A DNA stretch of 47,648 nucleotides from an uncultured Lewinella sp. (GCA_913057725.1 CAJXOS010000037.1:1-47648); one strand, 5' to 3'; positions 26,052 through 34,895 are shown, counted from the stretch's first letter. Notes: a model not told the origin generated them from the sequence alone. Numbers and translations are program-made.

Positions 26052-27371
26052 CTATTCAGCAGCTTTTACATAAAATGGAATGTTTGCGTGTGCCACATGA
26101 TTATTCCCATCGGCAACTGCCACGAAAAGCCTATAGGCACCTTCTTGGGCTGGCGTCTTGAATGATATTTCAGCGCCTTCACCCGTAATTAATCCTTCTA
26201 TTGATTCCGGCACTGACTCCAGGTCACCGCCATCACCCAAATCCGTACTTTCTGACATGATTTCCCAGCTGTACGTCAACTCATCTCCTTCCGGATCTGT
26301 AACGGTGGTAGTACCAGTGTATGTTTCATCAGGCTGTAGCATGATGTTGTCGTAAGCACCTCTACCATCCAGCAACATTTCCTCCAAGCGTGGAGAACGA
26401 TTCTCTGGCCAGCTGCCATTCCAGATGTAGTGCATAGCGTCCACTGCTTCTGTTTCCTGCCCGTCTGGCATAAACATACCATACCAGGTTGGCGTACGCT
26501 CTTGCTTTTGTCCCCACAAGAACACATAAGAGCCTACACAAACACCTTTATTAGCGGCTATCGCCGCTTCAAAGCGTTCGCGGTAGAAGTCAGCCTTTTG
26601 GCTACTGTTGTTTTCTACCGGTGCACCCCACTCGGTAGTGCCTACTTCCCAGTGGCCTGTTGCACCCCATTCTGTTACAATGTATGGTCCATCCCAGCCA
26701 GCGTCGCTCATGCGCTTAGTTAGGTTCACGATATCTCCGTACATCTGTATACTCAACAGATCTATATCCGGAGCCCGTTCCTCGATGTCGTTAGCCAGAG
26801 TAGAGTCAATACCTGCCAGAGTAGTGGTCGTCAGGTGATTAGGGTCTACCTCGTGGATATATTCCGAAATCTGGTTTACCGCATCCCATACTTTAGGGTT
26901 GGTGGCGCGCAGGTTCAGCTCGTTGCCAATAGCCCAGATAATCAGCGCCGGATGATCCTTATACATCTGGATCTCTTCCTTGATGCGCTCAAATTGTTCA
27001 GCGACGGCTGCTTCGTCATTGTAGTCAAATCCATGGCGTTCCCGAGCTACCTCAATACCCATGGTTACGTACAGACCATTTGCTTGTGCGCGGTCTAGTA
27101 CCTCTTTGCCGGTATCCTGGCCATTATCGGTTCGCCAGGTCCGGAAGGAGTTTCCTCCATGTTTCGCCAAGGCTTCTACATTTCCAAATTCCAAACCTGC
27201 TCCATCAATGTAGAAGGGTTCACCATTCAATAATAGCTGATAGTCACTTTCATTCTGTATCAGCTCCATTTTGGTCACAGCTGCTTCGGTTTCCTCCTCC
27301 GCCGGAGCTTCCGTTTTGCAGCCATACAAACATATCGCCCCTAAGAGTAGGGCACTCCATAGTTTATTCAC
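26052..27371 (-). CDS. Lipoprotein TIM-barrel glycosidase (GH2/GH5-like, clan A), paralogue 2
   Basis: 439 residues; lipobox ICLYGC with C18. The sequence aligns over its whole length with the gene at 16322-17611: NGEPFYIDGAGLEFGNV, acid/base IIWAIGNE with E151, nucleophile IVTEWG with E234, VGSYVFLWGQKQERTPTWYG, and a C-terminal sandwich with DPEGDELTYSWEIMSESTD and GDGGDLESVPE. The lipid anchor (against simple secretion of paralogue 1) suggests the two act in different compartments or on different chain lengths. It begins 23 bases after the MFS porter and is almost certainly cotranscribed with it. The beta-glucan substrate is inferred from the neighbouring GH16. Confidence 0.85.
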   Translation of the reverse strand: MNKLWSALLLGAICLYGCKTEAPAEEETEAAVTKMELIQNESDYQLLLNGEPFYIDGAGLEFGNVEALAKHGGNSFRTWRTDNGQDTGKEVLDRAQANGLYVTMGIEVARERHGFDYNDEAAVAEQFERIKEEIQMYKDHPALIIWAIGNELNLRATNPKVWDAVNQISEYIHEVDPNHLTTTTLAGIDSTLANDIEERAPDIDLLSIQMYGDIVNLTKRMSDAGWDGPYIVTEWGATGHWEVGTTEWGAPVENNSSQKADFYRERFEAAIAANKGVCVGSYVFLWGQKQERTPTWYGMFMPDGQETEAVDAMHYIWNGSWPENRSPRLEEMLLDGRGAYDNIMLQPDETYTGTTTVTDPEGDELTYSWEIMSESTDLGDGGDLESVPESIEGLITGEGAEISFKTPAQEGAYRLFVAVADGNNHVAHANIPFYVKAAE

Positions 27372-27393
27372 GACTTTAAGTTTTGTTTGTTCT

Positions 27394-28962
27394 CTAATCT
27401 TCTTTTACCAAGATTGCTTCTAGTTCTTCCAGCGATTTACCTTTGGTTTCTGGCACTATAAAGAGTACAAAGAATACACCGATGAGGCCAAATACACCGT
27501 AAATCAAGAAGGTGGTCGAGGCACCCAGTGTTGCCAATTCCCATGGGAATACCAATTGCACCAGGAAGCTCACGCCAGAGTTGATGAGTCCCACAAAGGA
27601 GATCGCCAAACCACGAACTGCGTTGGGGAATAGTTCTGAGAACAATACCCACATAACTGGTCCAATCGAAATGGCGAAAGAAGCCACGAAACCGAGGATA
27701 CCAATCAATACCAACATTGGGTTGATGGTGATAGCACCGGATACGAGTTCTGATTCGTAGGTTCCAGCGTCTGCAGCACCCAGGGCTTCTTGCATTGCCG
27801 CCTTGTACTCTAGATCACTACCAAAGCTTACGCCAACTACGTCAGCAAGTGCTTCTTTGTTGATGTCTGCTGGTAAGCTAGCAACCGCTGTTTCAGCTAG
27901 TTGATATTCTGCCGTATTAAAGCTGTACGCAAGAACGAACATACAGATAGCAATACCCGCTAGACCAATCAATAGGAGTGGCTTACGACCTAGCTTGTCA
28001 ATTAATGCGATCGCTATCAGTGTAAATACCAGGTTGGTAAGACCTACATAGATCGCTTGCGAGAAGGAGGCATCTGTACCTACACCCGACTGTTCAAAGA
28101 TCATCGGCGCATAGAAGAATACGGAGTTGATACCCGTAATCTGCTGCAAGACACCTACTACAACACCAATGGTAAGTACCAGCGCCATTGACTTCTTGAA
28201 CAATTCAGAAAGCGGCAATTTACTGGTCTGGTCACCAACTTCCATCGCGTTGCGGATTTTCTCCAACTCCGCTTCGGCATCAACGCCTTCGTCGGAAGCT
28301 CGCTTCATTACCATCATCGCCTCGTCAAACTCTCCCTTCATGACCAGCCAACGTGGACTCCGAGGAACAAAGTAAAGACCGAGGAAATATAGTACTGCCG
28401 GTAAGGTTTCTAAGCCCAGCATCCAGCGCCAGTTCCATTCGTCAAACTTCAAGGACTGTGCCCAGGAAGCATCAGACTTTCCTAATTGTAGGATCAGGTA
28501 GTTCGTAAAGAAGGCAACTGAGATACCAATAACGATATTCAGCTGATTAAAAGATACCATACGTCCACGCAGTTGTGGTGGGGATATCTCAGCGATGTAC
28601 ATTGGTGCAATAATCAATGAAGCGCCTACACCAACACCTCCGATCATACGAGCAATTACTAGCATGGTATAGGAGGGGGCGATAGCAGAGCCTATTGCCG
28701 AGATGGCATAGAGGACGGCCGCAAACTTAAGGACCCGTCGACGCCCAATGGCATCACTTAAAGGGCCTGCTGCTAACATAGCAAGCGTAGCCGTCAATGT
28801 AAGTGAGCTTACTGACCAACCGACCTGGAGCTTCGTTAGCCCAAATTCGATTTCAATAAACTTGTTCACGCCGGAAATTACCGAGGCGTCAAATCCCATT
28901 AAAAAACCACCCAATGCCACGATGAGGGCTGTGGTAACAATGTAAAAAGTACTACTCTTCAT
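27394..28962 (-). CDS. MFS sugar porter (XylE/GalP-like)
   Basis: 522 residues, 12 transmembrane helices. Sugar porter signatures are clear: MGFDASVISG in helix 1, GRRRVLK after helix 2, PRSPRWLV (PESPR motif) after helix 6, LQQITGINSVFFYAP in helix 7, DKLGRKPLL after helix 8 and PETKGKSLEELE at the C-terminus. A polar insert of roughly 70 residues (about 360-415) follows the ninth helix, as in several Bacteroidota sugar porters. It should import a monosaccharide, probably glucose released by the locus glycosidases, by cation symport or facilitated diffusion across the inner membrane. The glycosidase follows by 23 bases; GH16 lies 363 bases upstream in the same direction. Confidence 0.9.
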   Translation of the reverse strand: MKSSTFYIVTTALIVALGGFLMGFDASVISGVNKFIEIEFGLTKLQVGWSVSSLTLTATLAMLAAGPLSDAIGRRRVLKFAAVLYAISAIGSAIAPSYTMLVIARMIGGVGVGASLIIAPMYIAEISPPQLRGRMVSFNQLNIVIGISVAFFTNYLILQLGKSDASWAQSLKFDEWNWRWMLGLETLPAVLYFLGLYFVPRSPRWLVMKGEFDEAMMVMKRASDEGVDAEAELEKIRNAMEVGDQTSKLPLSELFKKSMALVLTIGVVVGVLQQITGINSVFFYAPMIFEQSGVGTDASFSQAIYVGLTNLVFTLIAIALIDKLGRKPLLLIGLAGIAICMFVLAYSFNTAEYQLAETAVASLPADINKEALADVVGVSFGSDLEYKAAMQEALGAADAGTYESELVSGAITINPMLVLIGILGFVASFAISIGPVMWVLFSELFPNAVRGLAISFVGLINSGVSFLVQLVFPWELATLGASTTFLIYGVFGLIGVFFVLFIVPETKGKSLEELEAILVKED

Positions 28963-29325
28963 GTGTCTAGTTTAGATGATTAACTAGCGTAGCAAGGAAC
29001 TGGGAACAAGGACTACAGGATATAGTGAATAGCCTAGATAAATAATCTAGTATCACTATGATCCAAGCGATCACTAGCGCACCAGCAGCTAACTACTGTG
29101 TCCAATTTGCGGTTTTTGTGGGATCATCAAAACAGTAAGCCCCAAGCTCTAATAATCTGTAGTAGATGGGGCAAGAGGAAGCAGTATGTTCGCACTTTTA
29201 ATAGTGTTAGAAACATACTGCTTCGCTCAGAAAACGTTTGTCAATGTGACATTTGCTGGGGTTAGAAGCAATGCGAATAGCTAGTCAACATACTGTTAGA
29301 TCAGCATGTGAAATGACTATATTAT
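28963..29325. other. Intergenic region between GH16 and the MFS porter
   Basis: 363 bases with no gene. It holds the hairpin at 29178-29224 and a small inverted repeat CTAGAT/ATCTAG (29034-29050). No copy of the ATGATGTA operator array and no clean TAnnTTTG box was found for the porter, so readthrough from GH16 is plausible. Confidence 0.5.
29178..29224 (-). other. Long hairpin between GH16 and the MFS porter
   Basis: GAAGCAGTATGTT (29178-29190) is the exact reverse complement of AACATACTGCTTC (29212-29224); inside, CACT/AGTG pair again around TTTAAT. No T-run follows on the minus strand, so it fits an RNA processing, stability or attenuation element better than a simple terminator. Confidence 0.65.
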
Positions 29326-30198
29326 TTAGTTTTCCTGAAATACCCGTACATAATCTACCTCCAATACCTGTGGAAACTGAGTGTTACCATTAGGATTGCC
29401 AGGTAGGTTGCCACCGACAGCTACATTCATGATCAAGTGGAAGTTCTGATCGAACGGCCAGGTTGTCGGTAGGGTAGTGCTGCGGCTGAATGGTTCACCA
29501 AATGGTACACCATCTACCATCATCTGGATACAATCTTCATTCCAAATAGTAGAGAACACATGGAACTCCTCATGGAAGAACGGTCCTGATTCCTTCTCTA
29601 TATACCGAGAGGTGAAACGCCAGAAATCATGGCCGTAGTGAAGCGTACCAAAGACGCGGTTAGGCTCACTGCCAATGTTTTCCATAATGTCGATCTCGCC
29701 GCTGCGAGGCCAGCCACCGTACACGTTATCAGTAGGTAGCATCCAAATGGCAGGCCACATACCTTGACCTACAGGAAGTTTGGCACGTACATCAATACGA
29801 CCATAACGCCAATCACCTTTGTTCTTAGTGACCATACGAGAAGAGGTGTACTGATGCTGACCGAGATACAATGGAGTCTCTCTGCGAGCCGTGATTTTCA
29901 ATGTTCCATTATCCACTTTCGCATTATCAGTGCGATCCGTGTAATATTGGAGTTCATTGTTTCCCCAACCGCAAAGGTCTGGGCTAATTTGACAGCCATC
30001 ACCGAGATCGTACGACCACTTGCTGTCATCAACGCTATCGCCATCGAATTCATCACTCCAGACTAAGGCATAGTTAGCACCTAGATCGTCTGGAAAGCGG
30101 CAACCTGATACTTCTGCTTGCTCTTCACAGGAAGAACTAACAAAGATCAAAGCACCAAAGAAAAGGATGGTTGAAATTTGGAGTATGGGTGTCTTCAT
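29326..30198 (-). CDS. GH16 endo-beta-1,3-glucanase (laminarinase-type) lipoprotein
   Basis: 290 residues from ATG 30198. The lipobox is ALIFVSSSC with C24, followed by the acidic EEQAE, which suggests surface export. The jelly-roll GH16 domain covers the rest: LVWSDEFDG, NNELQYYTD, MWPAIWMLP, the catalytic GEIDIMENIG with nucleophile E168, D170 and acid/base E173, and a terminal VDYVRVFQ. The extra Met in EIDIMEN (ExDxME) is typical of laminarinases and related beta-1,3 or mixed-linkage glucanases. It would cut polymer at the cell surface and supply oligosaccharides to the barrel proteins. The divergent regulator and shared operator array point to direct control. Confidence 0.93.
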   Translation of the reverse strand: MKTPILQISTILFFGALIFVSSSCEEQAEVSGCRFPDDLGANYALVWSDEFDGDSVDDSKWSYDLGDGCQISPDLCGWGNNELQYYTDRTDNAKVDNGTLKITARRETPLYLGQHQYTSSRMVTKNKGDWRYGRIDVRAKLPVGQGMWPAIWMLPTDNVYGGWPRSGEIDIMENIGSEPNRVFGTLHYGHDFWRFTSRYIEKESGPFFHEEFHVFSTIWNEDCIQMMVDGVPFGEPFSRSTTLPTTWPFDQNFHLIMNVAVGGNLPGNPNGNTQFPQVLEVDYVRVFQEN

Positions 30199-30229
30199 GA
30201 CCAATTGTTTTGTTGAAAGCTTACTTCAC

Positions 30230-30237
30230 CAAATTTA
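30230..30237 (-). promoter_or_regulatory. -7 promoter box of GH16
   Basis: On the minus strand the sequence is TAAATTTG, identical to the porin-operon box (both are CTAAATTTG). It lies 31 bases before the GH16 ATG and 22 bases after the last operator half-site. Confidence 0.6.
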
Positions 30238-30259
30238 GCAGGTATTTTTTTCTTTGTTC

Positions 30260-30320
30260 TACATCAATGCTACTTCTTGTCAGATAGCAGCCTTTTATTA
30301 CCACATCATTACTACATCAT
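30260..30320 (-). promoter_or_regulatory. Four-site operator array between GH16 and the SusR-like regulator
   Basis: Read on the minus strand toward GH16: ATGATGTA (30320-30313), ATGATGTG (30309-30302), AAGAAGTA (30278-30271) and TTGATGTA (30267-30260). Each pair has an 11-bp period, and the pairs are offset by 31 bp. Order and sequence types mirror the array at 17698-17747. A further TACATCAT lies at 30446-30453 inside the first codons of the regulator. It probably binds that regulator and may autoregulate it. Confidence 0.7.
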
Positions 30321-30440
30321 TGCTCAGATTAACCTATATTGCCATCGTATTAAATACTGTTCTTTTTGCCCTAACCACTGCTATTCTGCCTGTTTCCGGG
30401 CGAGAAGACCGTGTATTCCCGACTTTCTCACAGTATAGAA

Positions 30441-33371
30441 ATGACTACATCATTGCTTAAGAGCTTGTTTTTTGGGGTCTTGATCTTTTCATTTGGAATA
30501 CATCTGGTAGCCCAAGATGTTCGTCTTGGAATTCCGGAAACAGTCAATTACTCCAAGGATGAATATCGTGCAGGAACGCAGAACTGGGCTGTAGCTCAGG
30601 ATGAGAGTGGCTTGTTGATTGTGGGGAATAACAAGGGAGTCTTAGTTTTTGATGGTGCCGACTGGCAGTTGGTTCCGCTTCCTAACCGTACGATTGTACG
30701 CTCTTTGGCTAAGGGCCCTGATGGTCGTATTTATGTGGGAGGGCAGGACGAATTTGGTTTTCTAGATCGCGATGAATGTCAGCAAATCTGTTATCGTTCC
30801 ATCAGTCGAGAGTTGCCAGAAAACGAACAAAGCTTCGAAGACGTTTGGAAGATTTTTGTGGATGGTGAGCAAGTTTATTTTTGTACGCAGGAGGCACTCA
30901 TTCGTTGGGATGGAAAAACCTTCTCTAGCACATTAGCGCAGCAGCGTTTTGAGAACTTTTTTTGGCTAGACGATCAACTGTATGCTCAGGAAAAAGGTCT
31001 TGGCTTACTCCAATGGAGTGGCGAAGCTTTTGATCTGATACCGCAAGGCGGGCGTTTTGCCGATGCTCGGATTGCTGCGATGTTGCCGATGGATAATGAG
31101 GTACTCATCGTTTCCGATTTTGATGGCCTCTTTCGTCTCGGTACTGAAGGCCTTACAGAGTGGGAGACTGCTGTGTCTCCATTCTTGCGCCTCAACCAAG
31201 CTTACTGTGCGCTAGATTTACCGAATGGACAGTTTGCCATCGGTACTGCGCAAGAGGGACTCTTGATTATAGACCGTTCTGGTCAGGTCCTTCAACACTT
31301 AAATAAGGAGTCAGGACTTCAAAACAATACGATCTTATCCATCTTCCGTGACCGGCTCGATAACTTTTGGCTGGCTACCGATAACGGAATTGATTATGTC
31401 AAGAGTAGTACGCCCTTCTCCTTAGTACGTGATTACCTGGGAATAGACGGAACCGGTTATACAGCTACGATCTTCGAAGACCGCCTCTATATGGGTACGA
31501 ATCAGGGGCTATTCTATTTGGATTGGCCGGTTCAGCGAAGTGGATTGAGCCTGCCGCAGGCTCGACCAGTGGGGCAGCTAAGCGGTCAGATTTGGGGGTT
31601 TAGTAATCTGGGGGATGATTTGATGGTAAACGCGCATGCTGGTTTGTTTGCCATAACTTCAAGTGGTGTATCTCCTATTTCGACGGTAGAGGGATCTTGG
31701 AAAATTGTTCCACTGCCCAGGCAGCCTGGCCTAGCTTTGGGTGGGGGCTATACTGGTTTACATCTCTACAAGAAGAACAATGCTAATGACCAGTGGGAGT
31801 ACCTCCATAAGGTGAGCGGTTTTGAAGAATCTGCGAGGGTCTTTGAAGTAGATGTTGACGGAGATATATGGGTTTCACATGCTTACAAGGGATTGTTCCG
31901 CATCAACTTGACCGATGGAAACCGTACGGCGGAGGTGAAGTTCTATGGTTATGACGAGGGGCTCCCTGGCACGATTTCTTTGAACGTTCTCCAGATAGAA
32001 AATGAACTGATCGCAACTTCCCCTGAAGGAGCTTATCGTTTCAATCGGGAAGCAGATACGTTTGAATCGTTTGAAGACCTTAATAATCTACTGGGCGGAG
32101 TGGGACCGATAGCTAGACTGGTCTATGATGCGGATGGCAGATTATGGTTCTCTAAGGGGGATGAGTTTGGGTACTTTGCCGTACAGCAAACAGGCTTCCT
32201 TCAGGAACCTACCGTAGAACGAATCTTCTTTGATCACTTGCAGGAATATCTGGTAGACGGCTTTGAGCATATCTCAGCAGTCGATAGCAATAACCTTATC
32301 ATAGCTACAGAGAAAGGCTTCATTAGTTATCATCCGCTGGAACGTACCAAGCGGGATATGAGCATGAACGTTTTGATCCGGGAAGTGACCCTGGTTAACG
32401 CGCAGGATTCGGTATTGTATTCCGAAGGTCTTATGGCTGGTAGTGAGGGGATTCTAACAGAAGGTTACGAAGTGGCGAGCCAGCTTAACTCAATGCGTTT
32501 TCGATATGCTTCGCCGTTCTATGAACAGACAGGAGATATTCAGTTTCGCTATCGCTTGCAAGGTTTTCAAGAAGAATGGTCGGATTGGGACTACCGCAAA
32601 GAGAAAGAGTTTACTAATCTTCCGGCGGGAGATTATGTCTTCTCCGTACAGGCTCGCAATACCTACCGGGCGGTGAGTACACCAAAGGAGATTGCCTTCA
32701 CCGTCCTGCCTCCGTGGTATGCTTCAACTTTTGCTAAGCTGGTATACGCCCTGCTCGGTGCAGTAGGTATTGTAGGCATCTTCGCTTATTTCTCTAATCG
32801 ATGGCGTAAGCAAAAAAGTGTGCTCGTTGCCAAGCAGGCAGAGACCCTGGCCCAAAAAGAAGCTGAATTTCAAGAGGAGCAAGAGAAATCTGCTGTCGAA
32901 ATTGATAAGCTGCGTAGTGAAAAACTGGAAGCTGATGTTCAGCATAAAACTTCTCAATTGGCTTCGGCCACGATGCACTTAGTGCAAAAAGGAGAAGTAT
33001 TGCTAAAGATCAAGAAGGATTTAACGAAGATTATCCAAGGGGAAACTATAGATGACAACCGTCGCCGGCTTCAGCGTATCATCCATACCATTGATGGCAA
33101 TACCCGCTTGGATGGCAACTGGGAGCAGTTTGAGATCTACTTTGATCAAGTGCACAAGAACTTCCTGCAAAACCTTCGGAATAGTTATCCGGAACTTACA
33201 CCTAAGGATCAAAAGCTCTGTGCTTACCTGCGCATGAACCTGACGACAAAGGAGATTGCTCCACTAATGAACATTTCGGTACGGGGTGTGGAAATCAGTC
33301 GCTATCGCTTACGGAAGAAACTCCAATTGGATACGGATACTAACCTCACAGATTTTATCATGCGATTCTAG
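30441..33371 (+). CDS. SusR-like transmembrane one-component regulator (beta-propeller, Y_Y_Y, LuxR-type HTH)
   Basis: 976 residues from ATG 30441 (signal peptide MTTSLLKSLFFGVLIFSFGIHLVAQ); the frame is open from 30411. A periplasmic two-component-regulator-type propeller fills residues about 30-640 (repeats such as GLQNNTILSIFRDRLDNFWLATDNGI), then a Y_Y_Y domain (about 646-753; FRYRLQGFQEEWSDWDYRKEKEFTNLPAGDYVFSVQA), one transmembrane helix (about 763-786), a coiled coil (about 790-853) and a C-terminal LuxR-type helix-turn-helix (about 916-963; LTPKDQKLCAYLRMNLTTKEIAPLMNISVRGVEISRYRLRKKL). There is no histidine kinase or receiver domain, so it is not a hybrid two-component system; the layout is that of SusR. 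It should sense a glucan oligosaccharide in the periplasm and activate the flanking GH16 and porin promoters. Confidence 0.9.
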   Translation: MTTSLLKSLFFGVLIFSFGIHLVAQDVRLGIPETVNYSKDEYRAGTQNWAVAQDESGLLIVGNNKGVLVFDGADWQLVPLPNRTIVRSLAKGPDGRIYVGGQDEFGFLDRDECQQICYRSISRELPENEQSFEDVWKIFVDGEQVYFCTQEALIRWDGKTFSSTLAQQRFENFFWLDDQLYAQEKGLGLLQWSGEAFDLIPQGGRFADARIAAMLPMDNEVLIVSDFDGLFRLGTEGLTEWETAVSPFLRLNQAYCALDLPNGQFAIGTAQEGLLIIDRSGQVLQHLNKESGLQNNTILSIFRDRLDNFWLATDNGIDYVKSSTPFSLVRDYLGIDGTGYTATIFEDRLYMGTNQGLFYLDWPVQRSGLSLPQARPVGQLSGQIWGFSNLGDDLMVNAHAGLFAITSSGVSPISTVEGSWKIVPLPRQPGLALGGGYTGLHLYKKNNANDQWEYLHKVSGFEESARVFEVDVDGDIWVSHAYKGLFRINLTDGNRTAEVKFYGYDEGLPGTISLNVLQIENELIATSPEGAYRFNREADTFESFEDLNNLLGGVGPIARLVYDADGRLWFSKGDEFGYFAVQQTGFLQEPTVERIFFDHLQEYLVDGFEHISAVDSNNLIIATEKGFISYHPLERTKRDMSMNVLIREVTLVNAQDSVLYSEGLMAGSEGILTEGYEVASQLNSMRFRYASPFYEQTGDIQFRYRLQGFQEEWSDWDYRKEKEFTNLPAGDYVFSVQARNTYRAVSTPKEIAFTVLPPWYASTFAKLVYALLGAVGIVGIFAYFSNRWRKQKSVLVAKQAETLAQKEAEFQEEQEKSAVEIDKLRSEKLEADVQHKTSQLASATMHLVQKGEVLLKIKKDLTKIIQGETIDDNRRRLQRIIHTIDGNTRLDGNWEQFEIYFDQVHKNFLQNLRNSYPELTPKDQKLCAYLRMNLTTKEIAPLMNISVRGVEISRYRLRKKLQLDTDTNLTDFIMRF

Positions 33372-33396
33372 TATCCGTGATCAACAATGGGAGGAG

Positions 33397-34260
33397 CTAT
33401 TGCTGTTCCAAATAGCGATGGATCGCTGCAAAATCTAATCTACTCATCCCTTGCTTACTGGCAGCGGCAAAGAGCTCTTTAGCCATGTTGGCTAAGTAAA
33501 GAGGCTGCTGGTGCTCATAGGCGGTGACCGCGGCCAAATGCAGGTCTTTCTGCATCCACTCCAATGGAAACTGCACGTCGTATGCGTCTTGCCGCACCAT
33601 TTCTGCTTTAAACTTGGTAAAGGGCGCTGAGACCACCAGATTTGGAATGGTATTTAGGAGGAAATCCTTGTCGATTCCCATCTTCTCCCCAAGTAGGATG
33701 GCTTCCGAAAAGATGATCATTGATTGCGCCAGCATGATGTTAACCAGCATTTTGAATGAGGCACCCTGGCCTGTTTGCCCAATCCTAATCGTCTTTTTGC
33801 CCATGTATTCCAGGTAGGGATTGATGGTGCTGAGTAAACTTTCATCTGCTCCGACAAAGAATACCAATTCTGCATTCTCTGCATGGGGCTTAGTTCCAGC
33901 CACAGGGGCATCGGCAAAACGGATGCCGTGTTTTTGAGCAGCGGCAAGGGCCTCCTGGCTAAAGGATGGGTTTACTGTGGTACAATCAGCCCAGATTGCA
34001 CCTCTCTTCATTTTGGACAAGGCACCTCCATCCTCGAGAAAAACGTAGCGTACTACCTCCGGTGTGGAAAGCATACTGAAGACCACATCTGCTTCTGCTA
34101 CGGCCTCATTGGCGCTACTGGCTACCTTAGCCCCTTGAGCGCGTAGTGCTTCAGCAGGTTCAGATGAACGGTTGTAGACCGTAAGGTTGACACCGTTTTT
34201 TAATAAGTTGGCTGCCATTCTGCTGCCCATAATTCCCAAACCAATAAATGCTACGTTCAT
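33397..34260 (-). CDS. NAD(P)-dependent beta-hydroxyacid dehydrogenase
   Basis: 287 residues of the 3-hydroxyisobutyrate dehydrogenase / tartronate semialdehyde reductase / GLYR1 family. The Rossmann motif FIGLGIMGSRMAANL is at the N-terminus, substrate-binding DAPVAGTKPHAENAEL (the family DAPVSGG site, here AGT) near 115, and the catalytic lysine lies in GQGASFKMLVNIML. It would reduce or oxidise a small beta-hydroxy acid in the cytoplasm; GLYR-type enzymes reduce glyoxylate or succinic semialdehyde. The exact substrate is not readable. It is convergent with the regulator (25 bases apart) and unlinked to the glucan genes by strand. Confidence 0.9.
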   Translation of the reverse strand: MNVAFIGLGIMGSRMAANLLKNGVNLTVYNRSSEPAEALRAQGAKVASSANEAVAEADVVFSMLSTPEVVRYVFLEDGGALSKMKRGAIWADCTTVNPSFSQEALAAAQKHGIRFADAPVAGTKPHAENAELVFFVGADESLLSTINPYLEYMGKKTIRIGQTGQGASFKMLVNIMLAQSMIIFSEAILLGEKMGIDKDFLLNTIPNLVVSAPFTKFKAEMVRQDAYDVQFPLEWMQKDLHLAAVTAYEHQQPLYLANMAKELFAAASKQGMSRLDFAAIHRYLEQQ

Positions 34261-34424
34261 GATATCTTTTTATTATTCTTGATGTCAACAAAGCTAGGAG
34301 GATTGGTGCCCCATATCTAGCCGTATTCCTGCAGAAGTAGTACTGAACCGTCAAAAACAAGCTGAAAGAAGCAGGAACCTTGCCTTCATCCATTACGTTG
34401 TATTAAAGCATCTATCAAACAAAC

Positions 34425-34895
34425 ATGAAGAACCTTCTAATTCGCCCAGCCCAACTCCATGATTTAGATATCTTGCTCGAATTTGAGCAAGGTATTGTGG
34501 AAGCTGAGCGCCCTTACGATAGCACCCTTAAGCCGGGTGAGATTCACTATTATGATATCGCAGAACTGATTGACCGGGCCGATGCTCAAGTACTCGTGGT
34601 AGTAGCCGATGAAGAAATTGTGGGTTCTGGGTATGCCAAGCTGGTACCCTCAACGGGGTACCGAGAGCACGACGTTCATGCCTATTTGGGCTTTATGTAC
34701 GTCAAGCCCACTTTTCGGGGGCAGGGCGTGAATCAGCTCATTTTGGATGGACTCCTGGATTGGGCCCATTCTCGTAATGTGTTCGAAATTCAGTTGGAGG
34801 TCTATCCGGATAATGAAGCAGCAATGAGAGCTTACACCAAAGCTGGCTTCGCTCCTCATCTACTACGCATGCGATTGGATAGCAGAAGCCTATAG
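34425..34895 (+). CDS. GNAT family N-acetyltransferase, operon gene 1
   Basis: 156 residues. LIRPAQLHDLDILLEFEQGIVEAERP opens the fold; AYLGFMYVKPTFRGQGVNQLILDGLLDWAHSRNV carries the acetyl-CoA loop RGQGVN, and IQLEVYPDNEAAMRAYTKAGF is the standard C-terminal segment. It acetylates an unknown amine. It begins a tight four-gene operon in which each following start lies only three bases after the previous stop, so translation is probably coupled. The second gene is another, more divergent GNAT. Confidence 0.9.
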   Translation: MKNLLIRPAQLHDLDILLEFEQGIVEAERPYDSTLKPGEIHYYDIAELIDRADAQVLVVVADEEIVGSGYAKLVPSTGYREHDVHAYLGFMYVKPTFRGQGVNQLILDGLLDWAHSRNVFEIQLEVYPDNEAAMRAYTKAGFAPHLLRMRLDSRSL

